From the NCBI GenBank assembly GCA_002293615.1, contig DBDN01000081.1:7929-19931 (forward strand): DNA of 12,003 nucleotides, given 5' to 3'. The stretch comes from Betaproteobacteria bacterium UBA931. Lineage in GTDB: Bacteria > Pseudomonadota > Gammaproteobacteria > Burkholderiales > Casimicrobiaceae. Shown piece after piece: positions 1 to 6,553 of this stretch. The notes below the pieces were generated by a model, which saw nothing but the letters and a program-made list of their open reading frames with translations, did no database searches and had not been told where the DNA came from. How positions within the stretch are numbered: the stretch's first letter is position 1; each line of letters begins with the position of its first letter. Made by a program: the position numbers and the translations under genes.

Positions 1-147
1 CTGAATGCCGAAAACGGTCGCAGGCGGCGTTTCCGGCAGCGCTGCAAAAATTCCCGGTACCTGTACCAGCCCGCCGCCGCCGACGGCAGCATCAATCAAC
101 CCGGCAAAAAAAGCGATGACGACAAGCAGGAGGATGATTTCGAGCAT
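1..147 (-). CDS. TSUP (TauE/SafE) family permease, N-terminal part
   Basis: The first 49 codons of a minus-strand gene that leaves the window at base 1. Translation starts MLEIILLLVVIAFFAG and continues with a glycine-rich IDAAVGGGGLVQVP and LPETPPATVFGIQ. The hydrophobic first helix, the DAxVGGGG turn and the (L)PxTPPAT stretch are characteristic of TSUP/YfcA-type membrane permeases, which export sulfite, sulfoacetate or other organic anions; the substrate cannot be read from this fragment. A TAG stop lies in frame directly before the ATG at 145-147, so no earlier start is possible. There is no convincing Shine-Dalgarno sequence just upstream. Family assignment is firm, substrate unknown, C-terminal part not visible. 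Confidence 0.85.
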   Translation of the reverse strand, partial: MLEIILLLVVIAFFAGLIDAAVGGGGLVQVPGIFAALPETPPATVFGIQ

Positions 148-376
148 CTAGTTTGTAAAGGTTATGAAGATGTAATGCGCGATAGATACGAAAATACAAG
201 TGTGCATGATAACCGGCACGGCGAAGTATTCTCTAAAAAAACATTAAATACGCCGGGTTTCCAGATTGTTATGATCGAATTTTAATCACCAAGATTGGCT
301 GGCTGGCAACTATCGGTATGAAACTGAAACGCGAACTTGATTAAGAAAAAAGATAAGTATTGAAAATGCTATTTGA
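148..376. other. Intergenic spacer without a supported gene
   Basis: Divergent spacer between the permease start and the promoter of the lipoprotein gene. It is AT-rich and holds no ORF with a credible start and ribosome-binding site. An open frame ending at a TAA near 344 encodes about 31 residues, ending IGMKLKRELD, without a usable early start. It could be the tail of a lost gene, but nothing identifies it. No clear promoter for the permease gene was found. Confidence 0.5.
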
Positions 377-405
377 TTGACTTAAGACGAATGCATTAAT
401 ATAAT
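377..405 (+). promoter_or_regulatory. sigma70-type promoter of the lipoprotein gene
   Basis: TTGACT at 377-382 and TATAAT at 400-405 are separated by exactly 17 bases, so the -10 is perfect and the -35 has five of six consensus bases. Transcription would start near 412, giving a leader of about 30 bases before the ATG at 443. A perfect inverted repeat, GCATTA-ATA-TAATGC (393-407), covers the -10 and could be an operator or chance AT-rich symmetry. Confidence 0.8.
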
Positions 406-442
406 GCTCCTTTTTATTTATCTATTTTTTTGGGGAATTTTT

Positions 443-1222
443 ATGAAGAAAATCTGGTATTTGTTTTCAGTAATTTTTTTCACCGCGTCTCTGGTTGCTT
501 GCGGTGGTGATGAAAATGATAGCGGCAATTCTGAGACGCCGCCGCCAAATCAAACGCAAGAGCCCGGTAAGATTCCCGGGCTTGGGGAATATCCGGGAGA
601 AATTCAGGGTACGCCTTTTGCTTTACCGGATGGTGTTTATTTGAACGGATCGATTACAGGGGCAAGTATGGCGTACGATCCCGCAAGCTCTAAAAAAGAG
701 ATGCGGCAGGAAGAAGAGGTACAGAAGATTATTTTTAATTTTGTGTTTAGTGAAGACGTGGTAGTTGGTAGTGGTTTTGATGTTATATTGGCTATTCCTT
801 TGGTTAACAGTAATTCCACGGAAAGTGAGGTTATTTTCCCTGCTCGTTTGGTGATGAAGGCTAAAAGTAGTGATTATCAAAACGGTATTTTGTTAAAAGA
901 AACAAAAGTTAAAATCCCAGCAGGCGCATCATATACTGTGGCGCTAATTATGTATTGTGGGAATTTGCATCGATCTGGCTCTTCGGTAACTTCTTTTTAT
1001 GAGTTAGGAGTAATTTTAGATTCTCCTCTTATCAAAGATTTGACCGACCGCTTAGTTGATAAAAAGATAAACTATGAAGAGCATACCAAGTCAGAAGAAA
1101 ATCAGTATTGGACGCAATATGAAAGATTGGCAGATATGGTATGGGATTTAACGGACAGAGGTATCGCGTTGAGTGAAGAAAATAAAACGTGGATTGCCAA
1201 TTTGCCGCTTAGTACACAATAA
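443..1222 (+). CDS. Putative lipoprotein of unknown function
   Basis: Encodes 259 residues. The N-terminus has a lysine pair, a hydrophobic stretch and a lipobox LVAC with the acylated cysteine at residue 20. Glycine at +2 gives no inner-membrane retention signal, so outer-membrane anchoring is likely. A low-complexity linker rich in Asp, Asn, Pro and Glu (about 21-50) follows, then a predicted beta-rich region (about 60-190) and a charged helical tail (about 195-255). I recognise no domain or homologue. An in-frame ATG at 404 overlaps the -10 element and cannot be the start; the ATG at 443 has GGGGA six bases upstream. The gene stands alone between its own promoter and terminator and is visibly more AT-rich than its neighbours, which hints at horizontal acquisition. 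Lipoprotein status is firm, function unknown. Confidence 0.8.
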   Translation: MKKIWYLFSVIFFTASLVACGGDENDSGNSETPPPNQTQEPGKIPGLGEYPGEIQGTPFALPDGVYLNGSITGASMAYDPASSKKEMRQEEEVQKIIFNFVFSEDVVVGSGFDVILAIPLVNSNSTESEVIFPARLVMKAKSSDYQNGILLKETKVKIPAGASYTVALIMYCGNLHRSGSSVTSFYELGVILDSPLIKDLTDRLVDKKINYEEHTKSEENQYWTQYERLADMVWDLTDRGIALSEENKTWIANLPLSTQ

Positions 1223-1237
1223 ATAAAATTTTTACTC

Positions 1238-1269
1238 AAAAACGCCGTTGTTGATATAACGGCGTTTTT
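1238..1269 (+). terminator. Intrinsic terminator after the lipoprotein gene
   Basis: Left arm 1238-1249 (AAAAACGCCGTT) pairs perfectly over 12 bases with right arm 1258-1269 (AACGGCGTTTTT), with an 8-base loop. The T run forms the 3' edge of the stem, and the A run on the other side would let it work in both directions. It starts 15 bases after the stop codon and separates the lipoprotein gene from rnr. Confidence 0.85.
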
Positions 1270-1331
1270 ATTTCGCTCGACATTTTTATACCTAAAGGAT
1301 ACTCTTGGTGTATGAGGAAAATGGGAGCGTT

Positions 1332-3581
1332 ATGAAGAAGAGTAGTAAAAAAATGCCGGATGAGCATCGGATTGTCGAAGAAATCCAGAGCGCCAGAAAA
1401 CCATTGTCGCCGGATGCTTTGATCAAGCGTTTTAATATTAGCGTCAATAAGCACGATGATTTTCTGGAAGAAATCGATGCGTTGATCAAGCGTGGCGTGT
1501 TGTTCAAAAACCGGAAAGGCGCCTTGTTATTGCCGGAGGCGATTGATCTCATCGTCGGTACGGTAATCGGGCATCCGGATGGCTATGGCTTTCTTCGCCC
1601 GGACGGCAGCACGGATAAGAATAACGATTTTTATTTGCCGGCAAGCGAAATGTTCAAAGTTTTGCATGGTGACCGTGTGACGGCGCGACGCTTGTTGCAT
1701 AAAGAGCAGGGTAGAGTTTCCGTTGAAATTCTCGATGTTTTAGCGCGCGCTCATCGGGAAATTGTTGGACGTTTACATCAGAAACACGGCGTCTGGTTTG
1801 TCGTTGCTGAGGATAAACGCCTTAATCAGGATTTTCTGTTGGCGCCTCATGGGCGCGGCAAGGCGCAGGACGGCGATATTGTGGTTGTAGAAATGGTTGA
1901 GCCGCCTTCGGCAACGCGTGAAGCTATCGTGCGGGTGAAAGAAATTCTTGGTGCGCCTGAAGATGATGGGATTGAGATCGAAATTGCGTTGCGTCGATAC
2001 GATCTTCCTTTCCGTTTCAGTAATCAGGCAAAACAGGAGGCAAAAAAGTACGGCGAGCAGGTAAAAAACGTCGATAAAAAAACGCGCGAAGACTTGCGTG
2101 ATTTGCCGTTTGTCACTATCGACGGTAAAGATGCGCGCGATTTCGACGATGCGGTCTTTGCCGAGAAGAATGGACATGGCTATCATTTGTTGGTCGCCAT
2201 CGCCGATGTTTCGCATTATGTGCGCGACGGCAGCGCGCTTGATAAAGAAGCGTATGAGCGCGGAACGTCCGTGTATTTTCCCCGCCGGGTAATTCCAATG
2301 CTGCCGGAAGTATTGTCAAACGGGTTGTGTTCGCTTAACCCGGAAGTAGACCGGTTGGTGATGGTATGCGATATGCAGATCTCCAGTAAAGGGGCGATAC
2401 AACGTTATCAATTCTATCCGGCGGTAATCCGTTCACAAGCACGGCTGACGTATGACCAGGTATGGGCTTATCTGTCAGGCAGTATGGAAAAAGGGCTGAC
2501 AAAAAAAATAAGAATTCTCGATTCGCTCGATTGCCTTTATGGACTTTTCCAGCGTTTCTTTGAGGCACGGAAAAAACGGGGTGCTATCGATTTTGACGGT
2601 GGTGAAGTGGAAATTCGTTTTAACGAGCGCGGAAAGATAGAGAGTATTGTACCGATGCTGCGTAATGACGCGCATCGCCTGATAGAGGAGTGCATGCTTG
2701 CCGCCAATGTTTGTGCAGCGGATTTTGTGCGCACGCATGAAAGGGCGGCGCTTTACCGCATACATGAGGGGCCGACGTCGGAAAAACTCGGCGCCTTGCG
2801 CGCGTTTTTATCGCTATGCGGCTTGCAACTGGGGGGCGGGGAGCACCCAACCGCTAAAGATTATGCGCAGCTATTGAAAAAAGTCGAACATCGTGACGAT
2901 AAAGACTTACTGCAAATGGTTTTGTTGCGTTCGTTACAGCGCGCCGAATACAGCAGTGAAGAAAAGGGGCATTTCGGATTATCGTATAAGCATTACGCGC
3001 ATTTTACTTCGCCGATTCGGCGTTACCCCGATCTTTTGGTGCACCGCGTCATCAAATCGATTTTAGCGGAAACAACGTACAGACCAGGGTGCGGGTCGTG
3101 GCGGGATGCCGGTGTGCACTGTTCCGTGACAGAACGGCGTGCCGATGAGGCGTCGCGCGAAGTGGAAACCTGGCTAAAGTGCATTTACATGCAACAGCAT
3201 CTTGGGGAAGTGATGTATGGCACTGTTTCCGGCGTGACTCATTTTGGTCTGTTTGTGACGCTTGATGGATTGGCGATTGACGGGTTGATTCATATTTCGG
3301 AACTGGGCGAAGATTATTTTCATTTCGATGATGTCCGGCACGCGCTGGTTGGGCAGCGTAGCGGCAAGGAATACCGATTGGCGGAGCGGATGAGCGTACA
3401 GGTCGTGCGGGCGGATCCAGACAGCGGTAAAATCGATTTTGTGCAGGCCGATAATAAGACTGGGCATAGAGATAAAAACATATCGACAAAAAAACCATCC
3501 GGATCACTCAAGAAAAAAGCGGTAAGCAAAAACAGCGCTGAGATAGCGAAGATGAAGATTAATCAGAGAAAGAAGCGTTAA
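1332..3581 (+). CDS. rnr: Ribonuclease R
   Basis: Processive 3'-5' hydrolytic exoribonuclease of the RNase II/RNB superfamily that degrades structured RNA and takes part in mRNA decay, rRNA quality control and cold or stationary-phase adaptation. From the ATG at 1332 it has 749 residues. Visible in order: an N-terminal winged-helix region (about 10-70), cold-shock OB domains (first about 73-135, with GYGFLRPD), the RNB domain with TIDGKDARDFDDAV (metal-binding Asp264, 270, 272, 273 by analogy with E. coli RNase R), the conserved TSPIRRYPDLLVHR (559-572), an S1 domain (about 625-702) and a lysine-rich tail typical of RNase R rather than RNase II. Start is uncertain: GTG at 1308 or TTG at 1305 has AAAGGA (1294-1299) at good spacing, while ATG 1332 has only GGGAG four bases away. 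No clear promoter seen. Probably co-transcribed with serB. Confidence 0.95.
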   Translation: MKKSSKKMPDEHRIVEEIQSARKPLSPDALIKRFNISVNKHDDFLEEIDALIKRGVLFKNRKGALLLPEAIDLIVGTVIGHPDGYGFLRPDGSTDKNNDFYLPASEMFKVLHGDRVTARRLLHKEQGRVSVEILDVLARAHREIVGRLHQKHGVWFVVAEDKRLNQDFLLAPHGRGKAQDGDIVVVEMVEPPSATREAIVRVKEILGAPEDDGIEIEIALRRYDLPFRFSNQAKQEAKKYGEQVKNVDKKTREDLRDLPFVTIDGKDARDFDDAVFAEKNGHGYHLLVAIADVSHYVRDGSALDKEAYERGTSVYFPRRVIPMLPEVLSNGLCSLNPEVDRLVMVCDMQISSKGAIQRYQFYPAVIRSQARLTYDQVWAYLSGSMEKGLTKKIRILDSLDCLYGLFQRFFEARKKRGAIDFDGGEVEIRFNERGKIESIVPMLRNDAHRLIEECMLAANVCAADFVRTHERAALYRIHEGPTSEKLGALRAFLSLCGLQLGGGEHPTAKDYAQLLKKVEHRDDKDLLQMVLLRSLQRAEYSSEEKGHFGLSYKHYAHFTSPIRRYPDLLVHRVIKSILAETTYRPGCGSWRDAGVHCSVTERRADEASREVETWLKCIYMQQHLGEVMYGTVSGVTHFGLFVTLDGLAIDGLIHISELGEDYFHFDDVRHALVGQRSGKEYRLAERMSVQVVRADPDSGKIDFVQADNKTGHRDKNISTKKPSGSLKKKAVSKNSAEIAKMKINQRKKR

Positions 3582-3596
3582 TAAGGAATGTCGTTC

Positions 3597-4460
3597 ATGA
3601 GTGCAGGCTCCCATTCGCAATTCGATTTGCTTTTTCAGGCGCCGCGAGCATTGCCGGTCAATATTGACGGGTGGCGTGAAGGCTCGGAAGCCGTTGCGGT
3701 TCAGGAAATTCGTTCGGTGCCGCCGGTTTACCGTTTGATCGGTGTTGCGAAACCGCAAAATGTTGTTGCGGATATTTTTCAGGCAGGTTTTGATGTTGCC
3801 TTGATTCCGCAGGCTCGACGTTTGCGGCAGTTGGCCGTGCTGGCGATGGATATGGACTCGACGCTGATCACGATTGAATGCGTTGATGAAATTGCAGATA
3901 TGATTGGGATTAAAAAGAAAGTAGCCGAAATTACCGAAAGCGCGATGCGCGGCGATATTGACTTTAAGGAAAGTCTGACAGCACGGGTTTCCTTGTTGAA
4001 AGGCATTCCGATCAGTGCATTGGAGGCTGTGTACGATACACGGCTGAATTTATCGCCCGGGGCGGAGGTAATGCTGCGCGGCATGCGCCGTGCCGGCGTG
4101 AAAACATTATTGGTATCGGGCGGTTTTACTTTTTTTACCGAACGGCTGAAGAAACGCTTAAATTTGACGCATACGGTGGCCAATGAGCTGGAAGTGCTGA
4201 ACGGGAGATTGACCGGCCGTATTGTGGGTGATGTCGTTGACGCTGCGGCAAAGGCGCGGGCGTTAAGAGCGATGAAAGAAAAGTATGTGAATGAGAAGCG
4301 ACCGCTTACCGCGGCAACAGGTGATGGCGCGAACGATTTGCCGATGTTTTCAGTGGTTGATATTTCTTTTGCCTATCATGCCAAACCTGCCGTGCGTGAG
4401 CAGGCAACACACGTCATCAACCATTGCGGGCTGGACGCGATACTTCAGTATTTCAATTGA
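3597..4460 (+). CDS. serB: Phosphoserine phosphatase
   Basis: Cytoplasmic HAD-superfamily enzyme that hydrolyses O-phospho-L-serine to serine, the last step of the phosphorylated serine pathway. From ATG 3597 it has 287 residues. HAD motif I is DMDST (nucleophile Asp85, acid/base Asp87), motif II Ser174 in SGG, motif III Lys219, motif IV GDGANDLPM (242-250); the SerB cap signature with ECVDEIAD follows motif I. The first 80 residues match the place of the SerB N-terminal regulatory domain but are poorly conserved. ATG 3588 is also in frame, but AAGGA (3583-3587) directly abuts it, whereas it lies nine bases before ATG 3597, so 3597 is preferred. The start is 15 bases after the rnr stop, implying one operon. 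It converges with hemN across 43 bases, where no strong terminator was seen. Confidence 0.95.
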   Translation: MSAGSHSQFDLLFQAPRALPVNIDGWREGSEAVAVQEIRSVPPVYRLIGVAKPQNVVADIFQAGFDVALIPQARRLRQLAVLAMDMDSTLITIECVDEIADMIGIKKKVAEITESAMRGDIDFKESLTARVSLLKGIPISALEAVYDTRLNLSPGAEVMLRGMRRAGVKTLLVSGGFTFFTERLKKRLNLTHTVANELEVLNGRLTGRIVGDVVDAAAKARALRAMKEKYVNEKRPLTAATGDGANDLPMFSVVDISFAYHAKPAVREQATHVINHCGLDAILQYFN

Positions 4461-4503
4461 TTTTCCTCAATCTGCGGCGCAGCGCGTTGAATTCGTGGCG
4501 TGT

Positions 4504-5901
4504 TTATATCACTTTTGAATATTTCCCCTGGCTGCTGGCTTCACGAAGATGGCGGTCAAACAACATCGCTACGGTACGTACCAGCAGGCGGCCGCGATCC
4601 GTGACACGAATGCGATCCGGCGCTATGGTAATTAAGCCGTCTTCGGCAAGCGGCGGCAATTGCGCTTTTTCAATCGCAAAATAATCGTCGAATACAATGT
4701 CCCACTGTTTTTCAATGCTTGTGAAAACCAGTTCAAACTGACACATCAATTGCTGGATGACGGCGCGGCGAACAATATCGTCGCGATCCAAAATATAGCC
4801 ACGCAGGACGGGCAGGGTTTGCGCATCGAGCGCGCCGTAATACTCGTCAAGCGTTTTGACGCTTTGTACGTAAGTCGGTCCGACTTTGCCGATGCCGGAA
4901 ATACCGAACGCCAGAAGATCGCAATCGGCCCGCGTGGTGTAACCCTGAAAATTGCGATGCAGCGTGCCTTCACGTTGCGCTTTGGCAAGCTCGTCATCCG
5001 GTTTGGCAAAGTGATCCATGCCGATATAAACATAACCGGCGTCACTCAATTTTTGGATTGCCAGCGATAAAATTTGCAGCTTCTCTTCCGGTTGCGGTAC
5101 ATCCTCAAGCGCAATACGGCGCTGCGGCTTGGCCATGTGCGGGACGTGCGCGTAATTATAAAGCGCGATCCGATCCGGCGAAACGGAAATCACATGATCC
5201 AGCGTTTCGGAAAAACCATCAAGCGTTTGCTTGGGCAAGCCGTAAATCAAATCGGTGTTCACCGAAACAAAGCCGTTGGCGCGCGCGGCACGGATGACTG
5301 CCAGTGTTTCCGCTTCGCTTTGGATGCGGTTGATGGCTTTTTGCACATCCTCGTTGAAATCCTGTACGCCGACAGAAATGCGGTTGAAGCCGAGTTTTCC
5401 CAATAATGCTACTGTGGTATCGTTTACTTTGCGTGGATCGACCTCAATAGATACTTCGGCATCGTCTGTGAAAGAAAAGTTATTCTTCAGGTGCTTCATC
5501 AATGAAGTCATTTCTTCATCGGAAAGAAACGTCGGCGTACCGCCGCCCCAGTGTAATTGTTGCAAAAAACGTTTTTCTCTGGGTTCAATCAGCGAACACG
5601 CCAAATCCATTTCCCGCGCCAGATAACGGATGTATTTGGCGCTGCGCCCATGATCTTTGGTAATAATTTTATTGCATGCGCAGTAATAACAAATCGTATT
5701 GCAGAAAGGAATATGAACATAAACGGACAGCGGTTCGGGTTTTTCCCGGCGCGCCGCCAAGGCGCGGCGATAGTCCGCCTCGGTAAAATGATTATAAAAC
5801 CGATCTGCTGTCGGATACGAGGTATAGCGCGGCCCTGATTGGTCGTATTTACGAATCAACGTTTCGTCAAAGCTGACCTGAGGAGAAACGGGGGTAGACA
5901 T
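4504..5901 (-). CDS. hemN: Oxygen-independent coproporphyrinogen III oxidase
   Basis: Radical SAM enzyme that decarboxylates two propionates of coproporphyrinogen III to give protoporphyrinogen IX, the anaerobic or microaerobic step of haem synthesis. Encodes 465 residues, close to the 457 of E. coli HemN. The N-terminal GPRYTSYPTADRF is diagnostic of true HemN rather than HemW-like relatives. The 4Fe-4S/SAM motif CxxxCxxC is at Cys67, Cys71, Cys74, with a following Cys76 (CxC), as in E. coli. The GGGTPTFL SAM-binding motif is at about 119-126 and ISVGVQDFNEDVQKAINRIQ lies downstream. The C-terminal HemN region includes HFAKPDDELAKAQ and LHRNFQGYTT. The start has only a weak CGGA upstream. 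No FNR-type TTGAT-N4-ATCAA site was seen in the 104 bases before the gene, so oxygen control is not visible here. Confidence 0.96.
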   Translation of the reverse strand: MSTPVSPQVSFDETLIRKYDQSGPRYTSYPTADRFYNHFTEADYRRALAARREKPEPLSVYVHIPFCNTICYYCACNKIITKDHGRSAKYIRYLAREMDLACSLIEPREKRFLQQLHWGGGTPTFLSDEEMTSLMKHLKNNFSFTDDAEVSIEVDPRKVNDTTVALLGKLGFNRISVGVQDFNEDVQKAINRIQSEAETLAVIRAARANGFVSVNTDLIYGLPKQTLDGFSETLDHVISVSPDRIALYNYAHVPHMAKPQRRIALEDVPQPEEKLQILSLAIQKLSDAGYVYIGMDHFAKPDDELAKAQREGTLHRNFQGYTTRADCDLLAFGISGIGKVGPTYVQSVKTLDEYYGALDAQTLPVLRGYILDRDDIVRRAVIQQLMCQFELVFTSIEKQWDIVFDDYFAIEKAQLPPLAEDGLITIAPDRIRVTDRGRLLVRTVAMLFDRHLREASSQGKYSKVI

Positions 5902-5930
5902 ACAAAATCCGATGAGATTACAGATGATTT

Positions 5931-5936
5931 ATTGTA
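5931..5936 (-). promoter_or_regulatory. Possible -10 element for hemN
   Basis: On the minus strand TACAAT (five of six to TATAAT) lies about 30 bases before the hemN ATG. No good -35 is found at 16-18 bases. A 7-base inverted repeat (ATCCGAT 5907-5913, ATCGGAT 5943-5949) flanks it. Weak call. Confidence 0.3.
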
Positions 5937-6005
5937 ACGCAGATCGGATAGCGAACGGGTGCGCAAGCAGTCTTTTACACCCAAGGCGCGGACGTCAGAG
6001 AACCG

Positions 6006-6449
6006 TCAATCGCCAAACAGACGGCTCCAGAAGCCTTTTTTGGCTTTTTTCCCGGTAGCGCCGAATTTTTTGATCAGAGCTGGGCCGTAGTTGGCGTCTT
6101 CACTTTTAATATGTGTGACCAACCAGCGCACCAGTGTGTCATGAAGCTCTTCGGCGATGTCTTCACCAGCGTCAAACCGCTCTTTGTATCGGGCAACGCG
6201 CCGAATAAAAAGATCGTGAATGCGTTTGTGCGCGCGCAGATAGGGGTAATTCGCCTCTGCCATCATTTCTTCTTCAAACCCGAAATGCGATTCGGTATAT
6301 TCAATCGTATCTTCCAGTACGTCCTTCAAGATTGCGCGGTCATGAACATTATCGTGTAACTTGTTGACGTATTCGATAATGCGTTGGTGCTGTTTGTCGA
6401 TAACATCGACGCCGACGCTTAACTCGTCGGACCATTGCAAACGTGCCAT
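6006..6449 (-). CDS. Bacteriohemerythrin (single-domain hemerythrin)
   Basis: A small cytoplasmic di-iron protein that reversibly binds O2 through a four-helix bundle; family members are proposed to deliver, buffer or sense oxygen. Encodes 147 residues. All seven expected iron ligands are present: His21 (DKQH), His55 and Glu59 (HFGFEEE), His74 and His78 (HKRIH), His113 and Asp118 (HIKSED), with spacing as in Methylococcus-type bacteriohemerythrin. The N-terminal WSDELSVGVDVIDKQH is standard for the family. Beyond the fold is a basic 20-residue tail ending KKGFWSRLFGD, which is not part of the metal site and might mediate membrane or protein contact. It is followed by hemN on the same strand after a 104-base gap with a possible separate promoter, so co-transcription is uncertain, but the pairing fits oxygen-limited physiology. 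Confidence 0.95.
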   Translation of the reverse strand: MARLQWSDELSVGVDVIDKQHQRIIEYVNKLHDNVHDRAILKDVLEDTIEYTESHFGFEEEMMAEANYPYLRAHKRIHDLFIRRVARYKERFDAGEDIAEELHDTLVRWLVTHIKSEDANYGPALIKKFGATGKKAKKGFWSRLFGD

Positions 6450-6509
6450 TTTGCCTATTCTCTTTCTTACGGTATAGATTTCAGACTTATTTAAAATAAA
6501 TCTTTTTTA

Positions 6510-6537
6510 AGTATAACGTACCTCTTGTGTTTCACAA
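6510..6537 (-). promoter_or_regulatory. Putative sigma70-type promoter of the bacteriohemerythrin gene
   Basis: On the minus strand TTGTGA (6537-6532) and TATACT (6515-6510) are separated by 16 bases, matching the consensus at four and five of six positions. Transcription would start near 6502, about 50 bases before the ATG at 6449. The -35 lies inside the inverted repeat at 6521-6541. Confidence 0.5.
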
Positions 6538-6541
6538 GGGG
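6521..6541. repeat. Inverted repeat overlapping the -35 of the bacteriohemerythrin promoter
   Basis: CTTGTG-TTT-CACAAG (6524-6538) is a perfect 6-base inverted repeat with a 3-base centre. It extends to nine pairs (6521-6541) if one G-T pair is allowed. No T run follows on either strand, so it does not look like an intrinsic terminator, although it lies just after the glycosyltransferase gene. It could be an operator or a hairpin at the mRNA 3' end. Confidence 0.5.
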
Positions 6542-6553
6542 GAGAAGGATATG

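Noticed and set aside
252..344. Possible gene remnant ending IGMKLKRELD
   Set aside because: About 31 open codons without an identifiable start or homologue; chance is as likely.
404..442. In-frame extension of the lipoprotein gene to ATG 404
   Set aside because: That ATG overlaps the -10 hexamer and lies before the expected transcription start; it would also add 13 hydrophobic residues before a normal lipoprotein signal peptide.
5957..5982. Terminator hairpin after the bacteriohemerythrin gene
   Set aside because: Only five base pairs (GGGTG/CACCC), a long loop and no T run.
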